Part shown: positions 57,601 through 63,781 of the stretch, in pieces
Position numbering within the stretch: the stretch's first letter is position 1
Layout of the letters: each line of letters begins with the position of its first letter
DNA from: a virus
Strand: one strand, 5' to 3'
Virus record (IMG/VR): IMGVR_UViG_3300005617_000004
Coordinates: 45,521-109,520 of that record
DNA length: 64,000 bases
Notes under the pieces: generated by a model
Seen by the model: only the letters and a program-made list of their open reading frames with translations
Told to the model about the DNA's origin: nothing
Database searches by the model: none
Position numbers and translations under genes: made by a program

Positions 57601-59525
57601 CGGGTAGCGAATGTGTGCAAATACTGGTAGTCGGCGGGCTTCTTGGCGAAGTCGTCGAACACCAAGAGCCGCGACAGCCGCATCGCGTCGCCGACCGACT
57701 GGTTCAGCCGGTCCTCCTGGATGCCGGACATGTCCTGAAACAGCTCGCCATACATCTCGGTCACCACGCGGATGGTGGTGGTCTTGGCGGCTTCGGTCGG
57801 GCCCGTGGCCCACAGCATCGGAGGCGGCCCTTCGCCGGACTCGGCGCAGCCCATAGCGATGATCAGAGCCTTGAGGTACAAAACGTTGATTCCGGGAAAA
57901 TGTGCTTCAATCGCCGCCTCTGCGCTGGCCAGCGGCATGCGGTGTTTAGGGGCCACGTAGGTAACCCGGTCTTGCGTGGTACGTACTCTCGGCTTACACC
58001 GGATGATGCCGTTGTTGAACGTATCACGATTGTGGTGTAGAAATATGGGCTCGAACAAGTACGGCTGGATCGGGATCCAGCCGGGCAGTCGGCCATTGTT
58101 GGTGTGCGCCGTCACATACGCCTGCATCGGCTTGAGCGCGTCTTCCTCTTTATCGTAGTGCTGGCATGATGGAAGGATGGCCACGTCCTTGCTGGCCAGC
58201 CGCTGAGCCTCCAACAGCGTGTCCTTGTGCAGCCACTGGCTCTCACCGCGGACGAAAAAGAAGGGGTGGAACGCGGCCTTGATACGCTTGACGCTATCCT
58301 TTCCGGCGTCGATGGACTCCTTATGCGTGGCCTTCAGCTGCGCCGAGTACACGTGCTCCCGTAGTGAGGCGGGTAGGTTAGGAAACAGCTCCGCGAACAG
58401 GTAGCCGACATGCTCCGCATGAACAATGTTCTCAAACGCGAGGCGAATCGGCGCCAACGCGTAGCTGTTTTCGAGCGCCAACCCGTGCTTGCGCCGCAGG
58501 CTGCCCCACGTCATAAGGCCGCGTCCGAGGCGCCCATGGCACGAATGGCAATACAAGCCCTGCTTGCTGTCGACGAACACCGGGGTGGCACTGGTCGACA
58601 CGTGGTCCGGGTCTATGGAGCAGTATGAATGGGGGAGCCGCTCTCCGCCTTTGAGCCCGAGCAGTTCCATGATCTCGGCAACCTCTTCCTCGGTCGCCTC
58701 GGCTTTGGAGAACCGCTCCAGCACCTTGAAGTTCTCATCGGGGAGGCTCTCAACTACACGTCCGCAGCGCTGACCTTTCTGGGTAGAGCCCGGGTGCCGT
58801 GTACGGTTGATCACTTCGACCGTGCCGCGAGCCCGCAGAACCGGAATCAAAGTGAGAAGCTGTGCAGCAGCGGCAGCGGCGAGTTCCTGCGCGGTGTAGC
58901 GGTCGTTCGGCGTGGAGGTGTAGATCGCCTTGATGCCGCCGCCCTGCGTGCGCCACCAGCACACAGGTGCGGGTGCGAGATTGCGGCCGAGGTCGTCGAG
59001 GCTCTCGACCGTCATCCGCTCCGGCGCTTCGTGGTCGTGGAAGTCTACGTCCAAGCAGGCCAGGAACGGCAGCGTGTCGGCATCCCATTCCAGTAGTGTG
59101 TCGGGTGCTTCGATCTGCTTGCGCAAGATTGCCGTCATGGCGGCAGCGGTGTTGATCTCTTCGTAGACCAGCGCCTCTTTTTTCGTCTGCCGAATAGTCC
59201 GCTGGCTCAGCTGATACGGTGGTGTGGGCTTCCAGGTTTTTTCGGCTGGCGCAGCTGTTTCCGCCTTCTTCTGCTCGGCGATCTCGGCCAGCCAGCCTTT
59301 GTACAGACGGGTCAAGTGTAGAAACTCGCCGGGCCCTATATTGATCTCGCGCTCGAGCTGGCGCGCGGCGGCGCCGCCGCCCATGTTGAACGCGGAGAAG
59401 AAACGCTCCTGCCCTTGGGAGTCTTGGTAGTCGATCCGGACGAAATCAGGAAAGCCTTTGTCTGCGGGGCTGAGTTGCAGCGTCCGACCTCCGGTGAGGT
59501 CGACAATCAAAGGCTCGATCAGCAT
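54627..59525 (-). CDS. primase-helicase-exonuclease-DNA polymerase A fusion
   Basis: This is a 1632-residue one-chain replisome. Residues 140-260 look like an archaeo-eukaryotic primase (CLDVDFHD with Asp159/Asp161; RHPGSTQK 243-250). A Cys/His cluster follows (302-330). Residues 540-700 hold a helicase-type ATPase: GPTEAAKTT (575-583, Ala in place of the usual Gly) and LLVFDDF (620-626). Residues 940-1120 are the 3'-5' exonuclease (DFE 947-949, AHNVGFE, YNFRD). Residues 1270-1632 are family A polymerase: motif A DFASVEAR (1351), motif B R-x3-K (1415-1419) with Leu1423, motif C HDE (1584-1586). It replicates the viral DNA. Confidence 0.85.
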   Translation of the reverse strand: MLIEPLIVDLTGGRTLQLSPADKGFPDFVRIDYQDSQGQERFFSAFNMGGGAAARQLEREINIGPGEFLHLTRLYKGWLAEIAEQKKAETAAPAEKTWKPTPPYQLSQRTIRQTKKEALVYEEINTAAAMTAILRKQIEAPDTLLEWDADTLPFLACLDVDFHDHEAPERMTVESLDDLGRNLAPAPVCWWRTQGGGIKAIYTSTPNDRYTAQELAAAAAAQLLTLIPVLRARGTVEVINRTRHPGSTQKGQRCGRVVESLPDENFKVLERFSKAEATEEEVAEIMELLGLKGGERLPHSYCSIDPDHVSTSATPVFVDSKQGLYCHSCHGRLGRGLMTWGSLRRKHGLALENSYALAPIRLAFENIVHAEHVGYLFAELFPNLPASLREHVYSAQLKATHKESIDAGKDSVKRIKAAFHPFFFVRGESQWLHKDTLLEAQRLASKDVAILPSCQHYDKEEDALKPMQAYVTAHTNNGRLPGWIPIQPYLFEPIFLHHNRDTFNNGIIRCKPRVRTTQDRVTYVAPKHRMPLASAEAAIEAHFPGINVLYLKALIIAMGCAESGEGPPPMLWATGPTEAAKTTTIRVVTEMYGELFQDMSGIQEDRLNQSVGDAMRLSRLLVFDDFAKKPADYQYLHTFATRLNRAAFTHYKNYKGAESPPFNNAVIFTDWRIPAFFSHDQQFGRRVHLLRLETRLTTSWEKIGHMVEKWWMSSPELTQAAQALHSWVVDEYFPADCETSFAVKMQMLKIPRLEEEVDRTDTHEAIRDLVVELIERIAGSPEEDATTQKRVGRGARFIDWNKAGTVGATCQLLVESLGKGSSGQRDEDRLHAAESLKHVLDPFQLHLPKMYAFKDGIKTVEFEIRNWGARSYVRMAEGGRARSRTRSVNAELFNTWPPKPRPPVETSAEGAAVVAVEALQELTALGDQEPLVLDPDEYTDPLIVYLDFETQSACNLPQHGSYVYAEDASTKVMCAAIIVEGRRIYWTTSKYNLTMPEGVEYEHGIDFLHDMVTDPSGCVIVAHNVGFERAIWTRTLKLPEPIAWRDTMDRTLSKGLAAGADEAGLTLFGLGKDVAGKRFISQIWGPDPKTGELPELTDFMIQSILSYNFRDTDISYWIAQKFGLDASPAWEQEVCDLHHKINYWGICIDKEFAATLRDFDDEFKALAGAQIEKVTGGAITRADLTRVEFLREQLNQNLPPHAQLEDTTVTSLRAVVEMYEEQEERKTDPEQVGPISHEVVEAIKCRLTVSRAALAKVEKALKCVSADGRAKGQLRYCGASTGRWSGYQIQVQNMKRPNEEFDLAAAAAAIEEKDRARFVELCKDQPPYELLGSLIRGIIVPAPGNVFVVGDFASVEARGVLWLADDEDGLIDYRRKDAADEAHPEGKDPNVPDTYQILAGTIFGKNPLTVTKRERGGGKIGILSAGFGGGANAVLRMAGPLGVDLVGLGIDPQTIIDGYRSKYQKVQKSWWACEEMFKLVLENNRTTVRQCGKLTFVKHPDRVEMILPSGRPITYWNARMERDPYADWRKVIVYDNAVNGKVLQRRTYGGKIYENAVQGFCRDLLADVMLRVDRAGAPIAFHVHDEVVLEVPEQHGIAWRDWLEREMRIAPSWAPGMPVFSKPEIMSRRYGK

Positions 59526-59548
59526 GGAGTCTTCCCTGAGAGGCGACT

Positions 59549-59635
59549 CGGCTTCCGAAGCACCACCCCACCAGGGTCGGTTGCCGCCGACCTACCCCGG
59601 GAAGGGAGGGCGGTGTGGCAGTGCTTCGGAAGCCG
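59549..59635. repeat. long inverted repeat in the leader of the polymerase gene
   Basis: CGGCTTCCGAAGCAC (59549-59563) pairs perfectly with GTGCTTCGGAAGCCG (59621-59635). Each arm is itself a palindrome (GCTTC-C/G-GAAGC), and a smaller hairpin (GGTCGG/CCGACC) lies inside. It could be a cruciform, a protein-binding pair or a structured leader. Confidence 0.6.
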
Positions 59636-59665
59636 AATGGCTGGTAGGCAGTACCAGCGTGGTCG

Positions 59666-59694
59666 CACTATGGCGCCTCGGTTGAGAACGTCAA
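59666..59694 (-). promoter_or_regulatory. promoter TTGACG-N17-ATAGTG of the replication operon
   Basis: -35 TTGACG (59694-59689), exact 17-base spacer, ATAGTG (59671-59666), reading toward the polymerase fusion. The structured inverted repeat lies in its transcript leader. Confidence 0.6.
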
Positions 59695-59847
59695 GGGTGC
59701 GGCCGGGGGTGGACCGGTGACTCTAGGTACCGGGCTGGAGAGTTGCAAGGTTGTGTTTGTCTTGGTGCGGTCTGTTTCGTCCTACCAGAGTGTGGTAAGC
59801 GCCGATTGTGCTAGCTCTCGGCTATCGGGGCTGCTTTGTAGTCTACG

Positions 59848-60180
59848 GCAGTCTATTTTCGACTACTCAATACCTAAGCCCCGGTGTAACAAGCACCTGA
59901 TAGCGACTGCTACAGCGCACAATTGGCACTTGTGCAGTCAAGTGGTTTATTCACAGGATGTTATCCTCGACTGCTACAATACTACTAAAACGATTCCTGA
60001 GTTTCCCTCTGCTGGGGGTTGTATGTATCGGTTCAATCGTTACGGTGCCGCGCTTTCGCTGCCGCCTCCACCTCCCCACAAGTAACAATAGGGGGTCATT
60101 TTGTAGCGGTCGCACCTAACCCCTTTTCGCGACTGCGCGTAGGTCAGTTGTGCAGTCGTTGTGCGAACCCTGTGCAGTCG
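59848..60180. other. candidate replication origin
   Basis: The gene-free stretch 59526-60240 is visibly richer in A/T than its surroundings. It holds seven copies of GCAGTC or its complement GACTGC (59848, 59905, 59934, 59969, 60131, 60152, 60174). Three sit in TGTGCAGTC and two in CGACTGCTACA. TTATTCACA at 59947 fits the DnaA-box consensus TTATNCACA. It separates the divergent replication and regulator operons. Origin function is inferred. Confidence 0.6.
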
Positions 60181-60200
60181 CACCCATACCGACAACCCGC

Positions 60201-60229
60201 TTGCAATCTACTGTAGACTGACTTAGACT
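60201..60229 (+). promoter_or_regulatory. promoter and tandem operator of the RHH regulator
   Basis: TTGCAA-N17-TAGACT reads toward ATG 60241. TAGACTG occurs at 60214 and 60224, exactly 10 bases apart (one helix turn), overlapping the -10: a typical ribbon-helix-helix operator layout. Confidence 0.5.
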
Positions 60230-60240
60230 GGCGGAAAATC

Positions 60241-60594
60241 ATGCCCACCACGAAACAAGTCCCCATCCAGTTCACCAAAGACCAGTTGACCCGCCTGCGG
60301 TCACTCTCGTCCGAGTCCGGCCGATCCATCGCCGCCCTCGTCCGCGACGCCGTCGACCGCATGCTGGCCCCTTCAGCAGGCGTTCCTGCCGAAGCCCTGT
60401 GGCTGATCCTGCGCGACCCGGCGCACTGGCAGACCTTCAAGGAGATCGCCCTCCAGCACGAGGCCGCCAACGCGCCCCCGCCAGCGCCCACGACGTGGCG
60501 ACACCGGAAGTCTGATGATGTTCCGCCACGCCCCGCACGTGTTGTACCGCCGCCTCCGCCCGAAGGCCCCATGCCCTGCCCGTTCACGTCATGA
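60241..60594 (+). CDS. ribbon-helix-helix regulator
   Basis: The 117-residue product starts with a ribbon (TKQVPIQFTKDQLTRLR) and helices (SGRSIAALVRDAVDRML), the CopG/Arc/MetJ fold. The second half is Pro-rich and probably flexible. CopG-type proteins repress their own promoter and can control copy number. Its place beside the origin-like region fits such a role. Confidence 0.75.
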   Translation: MPTTKQVPIQFTKDQLTRLRSLSSESGRSIAALVRDAVDRMLAPSAGVPAEALWLILRDPAHWQTFKEIALQHEAANAPPPAPTTWRHRKSDDVPPRPARVVPPPPPEGPMPCPFTS

Positions 60595-60869
60595 GCTCCT
60601 CCAACTTCACCCCCTCCACCCTCGGCCATTGGGGCAACGCCCCGGTCGAGCAGGTCAAGCGCCCCAACGTCGAGCGGCAACGCATCCTCGCGTGGTTGGC
60701 GCTCAATGGCCCCGCGTCGATCGCCGCTGTCCACTGGGGCGCCGGCGTCGCTGGCCCAGGCTGGACCCAGCACAAGACCGGCAGCGCCCTGTCGTCGATG
60801 GTGCACTACGGGTACGTGGCGAAGATAGCGGGCGGGTTGTTCAAGACGACGCAGAAAGGGAAGCCTTGA
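60591..60869 (+). CDS. winged-helix-like small protein, 92 aa
   Basis: ATGA overlap. Helix-turn-helix-like core (RQRILAWLALNGPASIAAVH, then ALSSMVHYGYVAKIAGGLF) resembling a winged helix with wing strands. May bind DNA. The stop overlaps the next TTG start. Confidence 0.55.
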   Translation: MSSSNFTPSTLGHWGNAPVEQVKRPNVERQRILAWLALNGPASIAAVHWGAGVAGPGWTQHKTGSALSSMVHYGYVAKIAGGLFKTTQKGKP

Positions 60870-61069
60870 CCAGGAAGGAGCGCACCCTGATCAACGCCGT
60901 GCTGAAGTGGTGCGCTGCAGACCTGACGCCGACCACCCACCCCTATCACGACAACTACGGCGAGGGGGAGCTGTACGACGCGATGCAGAACGCCGCAGTC
61001 GACGTGATGGCCGAACGCGACCACGGCATCGAGCACTACTTCTCTGCGCCGCCCAGAACTACGCCTTGA
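60866..61069 (+). CDS. small protein, 67 aa
   Basis: TTG 60866 (TTGA overlap). Helical product (TLINAVLKWCAADLTPTTHP, then LYDAMQNAAVDVMAERDHGI). It ends within the next promoter. Confidence 0.5.
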   Translation: MTRKERTLINAVLKWCAADLTPTTHPYHDNYGEGELYDAMQNAAVDVMAERDHGIEHYFSAPPRTTP

Positions 61070-61094
61070 CACGCTACCGAGCTGCTCCATAGTC
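61066..61094 (+). promoter_or_regulatory. promoter TTGACA-N17-ATAGTC
   Basis: TTGACA (61066-61071), 17-base spacer, ATAGTC (61089-61094). The downstream leader before ATG 61112 is very short and begins with GGAG. Confidence 0.6.
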
Positions 61095-61111
61095 CAGAAC
61101 GGAGCCTGACC

Positions 61112-61762
61112 ATGACGCAAATCGAATTGGAGCAGCAGGCCTACGCGTGGCAGATGGTCGTCGAGGCGCTGGAAAAGGAGGGCCCGATCCCTGCGGTGGT
61201 CGGCGAGACGATGACCAAGGCCGTCTGCGACCAGATCCGCGCGCTGCAGCAGGAGCGCCGCCGCAACGACATCCTGGCCCACGATCTCGGGGTGGCCAAG
61301 GAGCGGATCGAGAAGCTCTTGGAGGAGCGCGACGAGCTGAAGCAGCGCCTGGACCTGTCGATCCAGGCCAACGGCGACCTGACCGACGAGCGCGACGCCC
61401 TCAAGGCCCAACTCGCCGACGCTCACGCAATCGAGTTCCACAGCAACGGCCTGCTGCGCTCCGCCTACAGCATCGCCGCCCGGCAAGGTGTGCAGACCAA
61501 CTGGAACGCGTTTTCGACGCAGGTGTTCGCGCACCTGAGGGCCCACAACCCGTATCGGAGCGATGTGGCTGCGGCGCCCACCAGCGTCCAGCTCAAGCCC
61601 GGTGACAAGGTCACCAAGTCCAAAGGATTCAAGTTCCCCGGCATCGTGGTCTCCCTGTTCACCACCTCCGCTGGTGCCGAGCGGGTAGTGGTCGAGGCGG
61701 ATCACCCCGACTTCGCTGGGATGCTGCACATCTACAACCCCGAGCAGCTGGAGAAGCGATGA
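61112..61762 (+). CDS. coiled-coil protein with KOW/SH3-like end, 216 aa
   Basis: Coiled coil (about 50-110: ERIEKLLEERDELKQRLDLS), a helical middle, then a beta domain (KPGDKVTKSKGFKFPGIVVS, with HPDFAGMLHIYNPEQLE) of a type common in phage proteins. Function unknown; perhaps an early DNA- or protein-binding factor. Confidence 0.55.
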   Translation: MTQIELEQQAYAWQMVVEALEKEGPIPAVVGETMTKAVCDQIRALQQERRRNDILAHDLGVAKERIEKLLEERDELKQRLDLSIQANGDLTDERDALKAQLADAHAIEFHSNGLLRSAYSIAARQGVQTNWNAFSTQVFAHLRAHNPYRSDVAAAPTSVQLKPGDKVTKSKGFKFPGIVVSLFTTSAGAERVVVEADHPDFAGMLHIYNPEQLEKR

Positions 61763-62157
61763 CCCTTTACCGCAAGAAGCCTGTCCCGGTGGCGGCGTCG
61801 CAGTGGTTCAAGGATGGCGATCATCCCGCGGTGCAATTCCTTGCTGCCGATTCCCGCTTTCGACAGCTGGCGGGCATGCGCCCAGAGCAGGGCTGGTGCC
61901 CGACGCTTGAGGGTGGCCACGTCGTCACCCCCGGCGACTGGATCATCACCGGCGTTCGTGGCGAGCACTACCCGTGCAAGCCCGACATCTTCACCGAGAC
62001 GTACGAGCTGGCCACAGGAGAGCCCTCCGACGCCGACATCGACAAGGCCGTCGAGGCGTGGAACGCGACAGCAGGCCACCCGCAATTCGCGCACCTGATC
62101 CACAACCGTTTCGAGCGTGAGCAGATGCGCGCGGCATTGAAGGCGGTGCACTCATGA
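61759..62157 (+). CDS. conserved phage PGDWI-type protein, 132 aa
   Basis: Starts MTLYRKKPVPVAASQWFKDG, with TPGDWIITGVRGEHYPCKPD followed by IFTETYE. This 'YrKKPVxVxAxQW ... GDWIitGxxGExYPCKpdIFxxtYE' family is widespread in phages, with no known role. The C-terminal 40 residues are extra. Confidence 0.7.
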   Translation: MTLYRKKPVPVAASQWFKDGDHPAVQFLAADSRFRQLAGMRPEQGWCPTLEGGHVVTPGDWIITGVRGEHYPCKPDIFTETYELATGEPSDADIDKAVEAWNATAGHPQFAHLIHNRFEREQMRAALKAVHS

Positions 62158-62315
62158 CCGCCCCACGCTGCCCCGTCTGCGGCGGCCGTATGCTGCGACG
62201 CCACACGTCCGAGCAGGAGACTCGGGTGCTGGTGATTTGGTGGTGCGCCGGTATCGACAAGCATCTGGTGCTCCACAACCTCACCCTTACGCAGACGAAG
62301 AAGGACAAGCCATGA
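62154..62315 (+). CDS. zinc-ribbon protein, 53 aa
   Basis: ATGA overlaps on both sides. CPVCGGRM and a later WWC, with basic ends. Function unknown. Confidence 0.55.
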   Translation: MTAPRCPVCGGRMLRRHTSEQETRVLVIWWCAGIDKHLVLHNLTLTQTKKDKP

Positions 62316-62662
62316 AGCCGCTGATCAAAGACGGCCTCATCATGCGCGACGAGCACGGCAACTGGACAGCGCACTCAGTGCCACTGCGCTGCCGCAAGGA
62401 CGTGTACATGCCTGTGCTGGAGGTGCTCCTCACGCAGGGACCGCAGACCGTCGAGTCGTTGTTGGTGTTGGTCGGCACCGCGCGGTTCGGGTTGAAGCCC
62501 GCTCTAGGGTTGCGCTGGTGCCTGGAAGACCTGGAGAAAGTCGAGTGCGCGCGGGTTGATGGGCTGCGCTGGGTTGCTATCCGCAACCGCGATCGAAAGA
62601 TGAAGGGCTGGCCGTTTCCGGCTGACCATCCTCTGTTCGGCGCCTACCCGAACCATTCGTGA
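62312..62662 (+). CDS. winged-helix-like protein, 116 aa
   Basis: ATG 62312. Helical core with a wing-like strand pair (VYMPVLEVLLTQGPQTVESL, GLRWCLEDLEKVECARVDGL) as in small DNA-binding regulators. Tentative. Confidence 0.5.
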   Translation: MKPLIKDGLIMRDEHGNWTAHSVPLRCRKDVYMPVLEVLLTQGPQTVESLLVLVGTARFGLKPALGLRWCLEDLEKVECARVDGLRWVAIRNRDRKMKGWPFPADHPLFGAYPNHS

Positions 62663-62835
62663 GCCCCTCATTCTGGTGGGGCTATTTCCTGCTGCCTGCC
62701 GCCTTCACCGACGACGGCACCGTCCAGATCCACGACGTCCACGGCAAGGTGTTCTTCCAGTGCCCGTCGATCGACGCTGGCCTCCACTACGTCGACACCT
62801 GTCTCGCCGAGCGCCAGCAGTGCGCCGCCCCGTGA
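62659..62835 (+). CDS. small protein, 58 aa
   Basis: GTG 62659 (GTGA overlap). Aromatic N-terminus (SFWWGYFLLPAAFTDDG), then beta-rich with two Cys. Supported by coupling to both neighbours. Confidence 0.5.
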   Translation: MSPSFWWGYFLLPAAFTDDGTVQIHDVHGKVFFQCPSIDAGLHYVDTCLAERQQCAAP

Positions 62836-63059
62836 CCTGCTCCTGCGGTCGGCCGGTCTCCGCCCAGGAGGTCGCCCTGCTGCACACCGCCGCGGTCGCC
62901 ACCGCCGTCAAGCGTGGTCAGCCGCCCGCCTCAGTCCTGACCCTGTGCGACGACTGCGGCGCCACCTTCGGCCTGATCCTGGGCGACGACGGGTACAACC
63001 TGCTGCAGCTGCCGGAGCCAGGGGTCCTGGCGCATAAACACACAAACTCGGTCAATTGA
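62832..63059 (+). CDS. CxxC protein, 75 aa
   Basis: GTG 62832 (GTGA overlap). CSCG near the start and CDDC in the middle suggest a zinc site; helical centre (AQEVALLHTAAVATAVKRGQ). Function unknown. Confidence 0.5.
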   Translation: MTCSCGRPVSAQEVALLHTAAVATAVKRGQPPASVLTLCDDCGATFGLILGDDGYNLLQLPEPGVLAHKHTNSVN

Positions 63060-63084
63060 GGGGGTTAGGAGGCTTGTGTGATAC
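63056..63084 (+). promoter_or_regulatory. promoter TTGAGG-N17-TGATAC
   Basis: TTGAGG (63056-63061) overlaps the previous stop; TGATAC (63079-63084) follows after 17 bases. CTATGGAG occurs downstream at 63113 in the leader, before ATG 63168. Confidence 0.5.
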
Positions 63085-63167
63085 ACTCGGTCTGGTGGTG
63101 GCCGAGAAAAGACTATGGAGAGGCTAAGGAGCTGTATCTTTCGGGCATCACTCGCACGGAGCCCGCC

Positions 63168-63335
63168 ATGGACGCCACGATCAAAACCGCCACCTGCCCG
63201 CACTGCAACCGCAAGGTCGAGCTGGAGAGCAGCTACAACGAGTGCGCCTGCGAGATGATCGCCTTCAACCTGTTCGGCCAGAAGCTCAAGACCCACGCCG
63301 ACGCGCAGGCGATCGAGCTGGGCTTCGACAACTGA
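63168..63335 (+). CDS. zinc-ribbon-like protein, 55 aa
   Basis: ATG 63168 with GGAG 8 bases upstream; an upstream in-frame GTG (63078) overlaps the promoter and was not used. CPHCNRKV and CAC suggest a metal site. Function unknown. Confidence 0.55.
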   Translation: MDATIKTATCPHCNRKVELESSYNECACEMIAFNLFGQKLKTHADAQAIELGFDN

Positions 63336-63362
63336 TCACCAGAAGCCTAGAAAGGGCACCCC

Positions 63363-63731
63363 ATGACCAGAACCCGCTACTGCTCCGAGTGTGAAGCCTG
63401 CGAACGCAAGGAGGTCGCCACGGTCTGCCTGAGCTACCGGAACGACAACAACCACTTCATCCGGAAGAAGCACGTGTGCAGCGACCACGCCGAGATGCTG
63501 GTCAGCGACTACCCTGACGCGGCCCAGCGCGACCTGCTCCCGCGCACCAAGGAAGAGGCCCAGGCCTGGGTGCCGCTCATGACGCCCAACTACCTGGAGA
63601 TCGTCGAAGGTCGTCGTGTCGGGATGCCGACCCTCGACCGCGACGACCCGATCCAGGTGGCGGCCGGGATCCTGAGCGGCAAGCCGGTGTCGTGGATGAC
63701 CTCGCGCCGCCGGCGTTTGTGCTTGACTTGA
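63363..63731 (+). CDS. zinc-binding protein, 122 aa
   Basis: CSECEAC and a later VCSDHAEML (Cys/His) form a probable zinc site in the first half; the C-terminal half is helical with a basic end. Function unknown. Confidence 0.55.
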   Translation: MTRTRYCSECEACERKEVATVCLSYRNDNNHFIRKKHVCSDHAEMLVSDYPDAAQRDLLPRTKEEAQAWVPLMTPNYLEIVEGRRVGMPTLDRDDPIQVAAGILSGKPVSWMTSRRRRLCLT

Positions 63732-63752
63732 CTCCCTAGAGGCTCCATAGTC
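63723..63752 (+). promoter_or_regulatory. promoter-like TTGACT-N18-ATAGTC
   Basis: TTGACT at 63723 (repeated at 63728) and ATAGTC at 63747-63752. It contains CCCTAG and CTCCATAG, as at other promoters here, and reads toward ATG 63782. Confidence 0.5.
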
Positions 63753-63781
63753 TCGTAACCGAAGCCTGGAAAGGGCACCAC

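Noticed and set aside
59717-60085. 122-residue open frame within the origin-like region
   Set aside because: Codon use and composition differ from all neighbours, no ribosome site, and it runs through the repeated sites.
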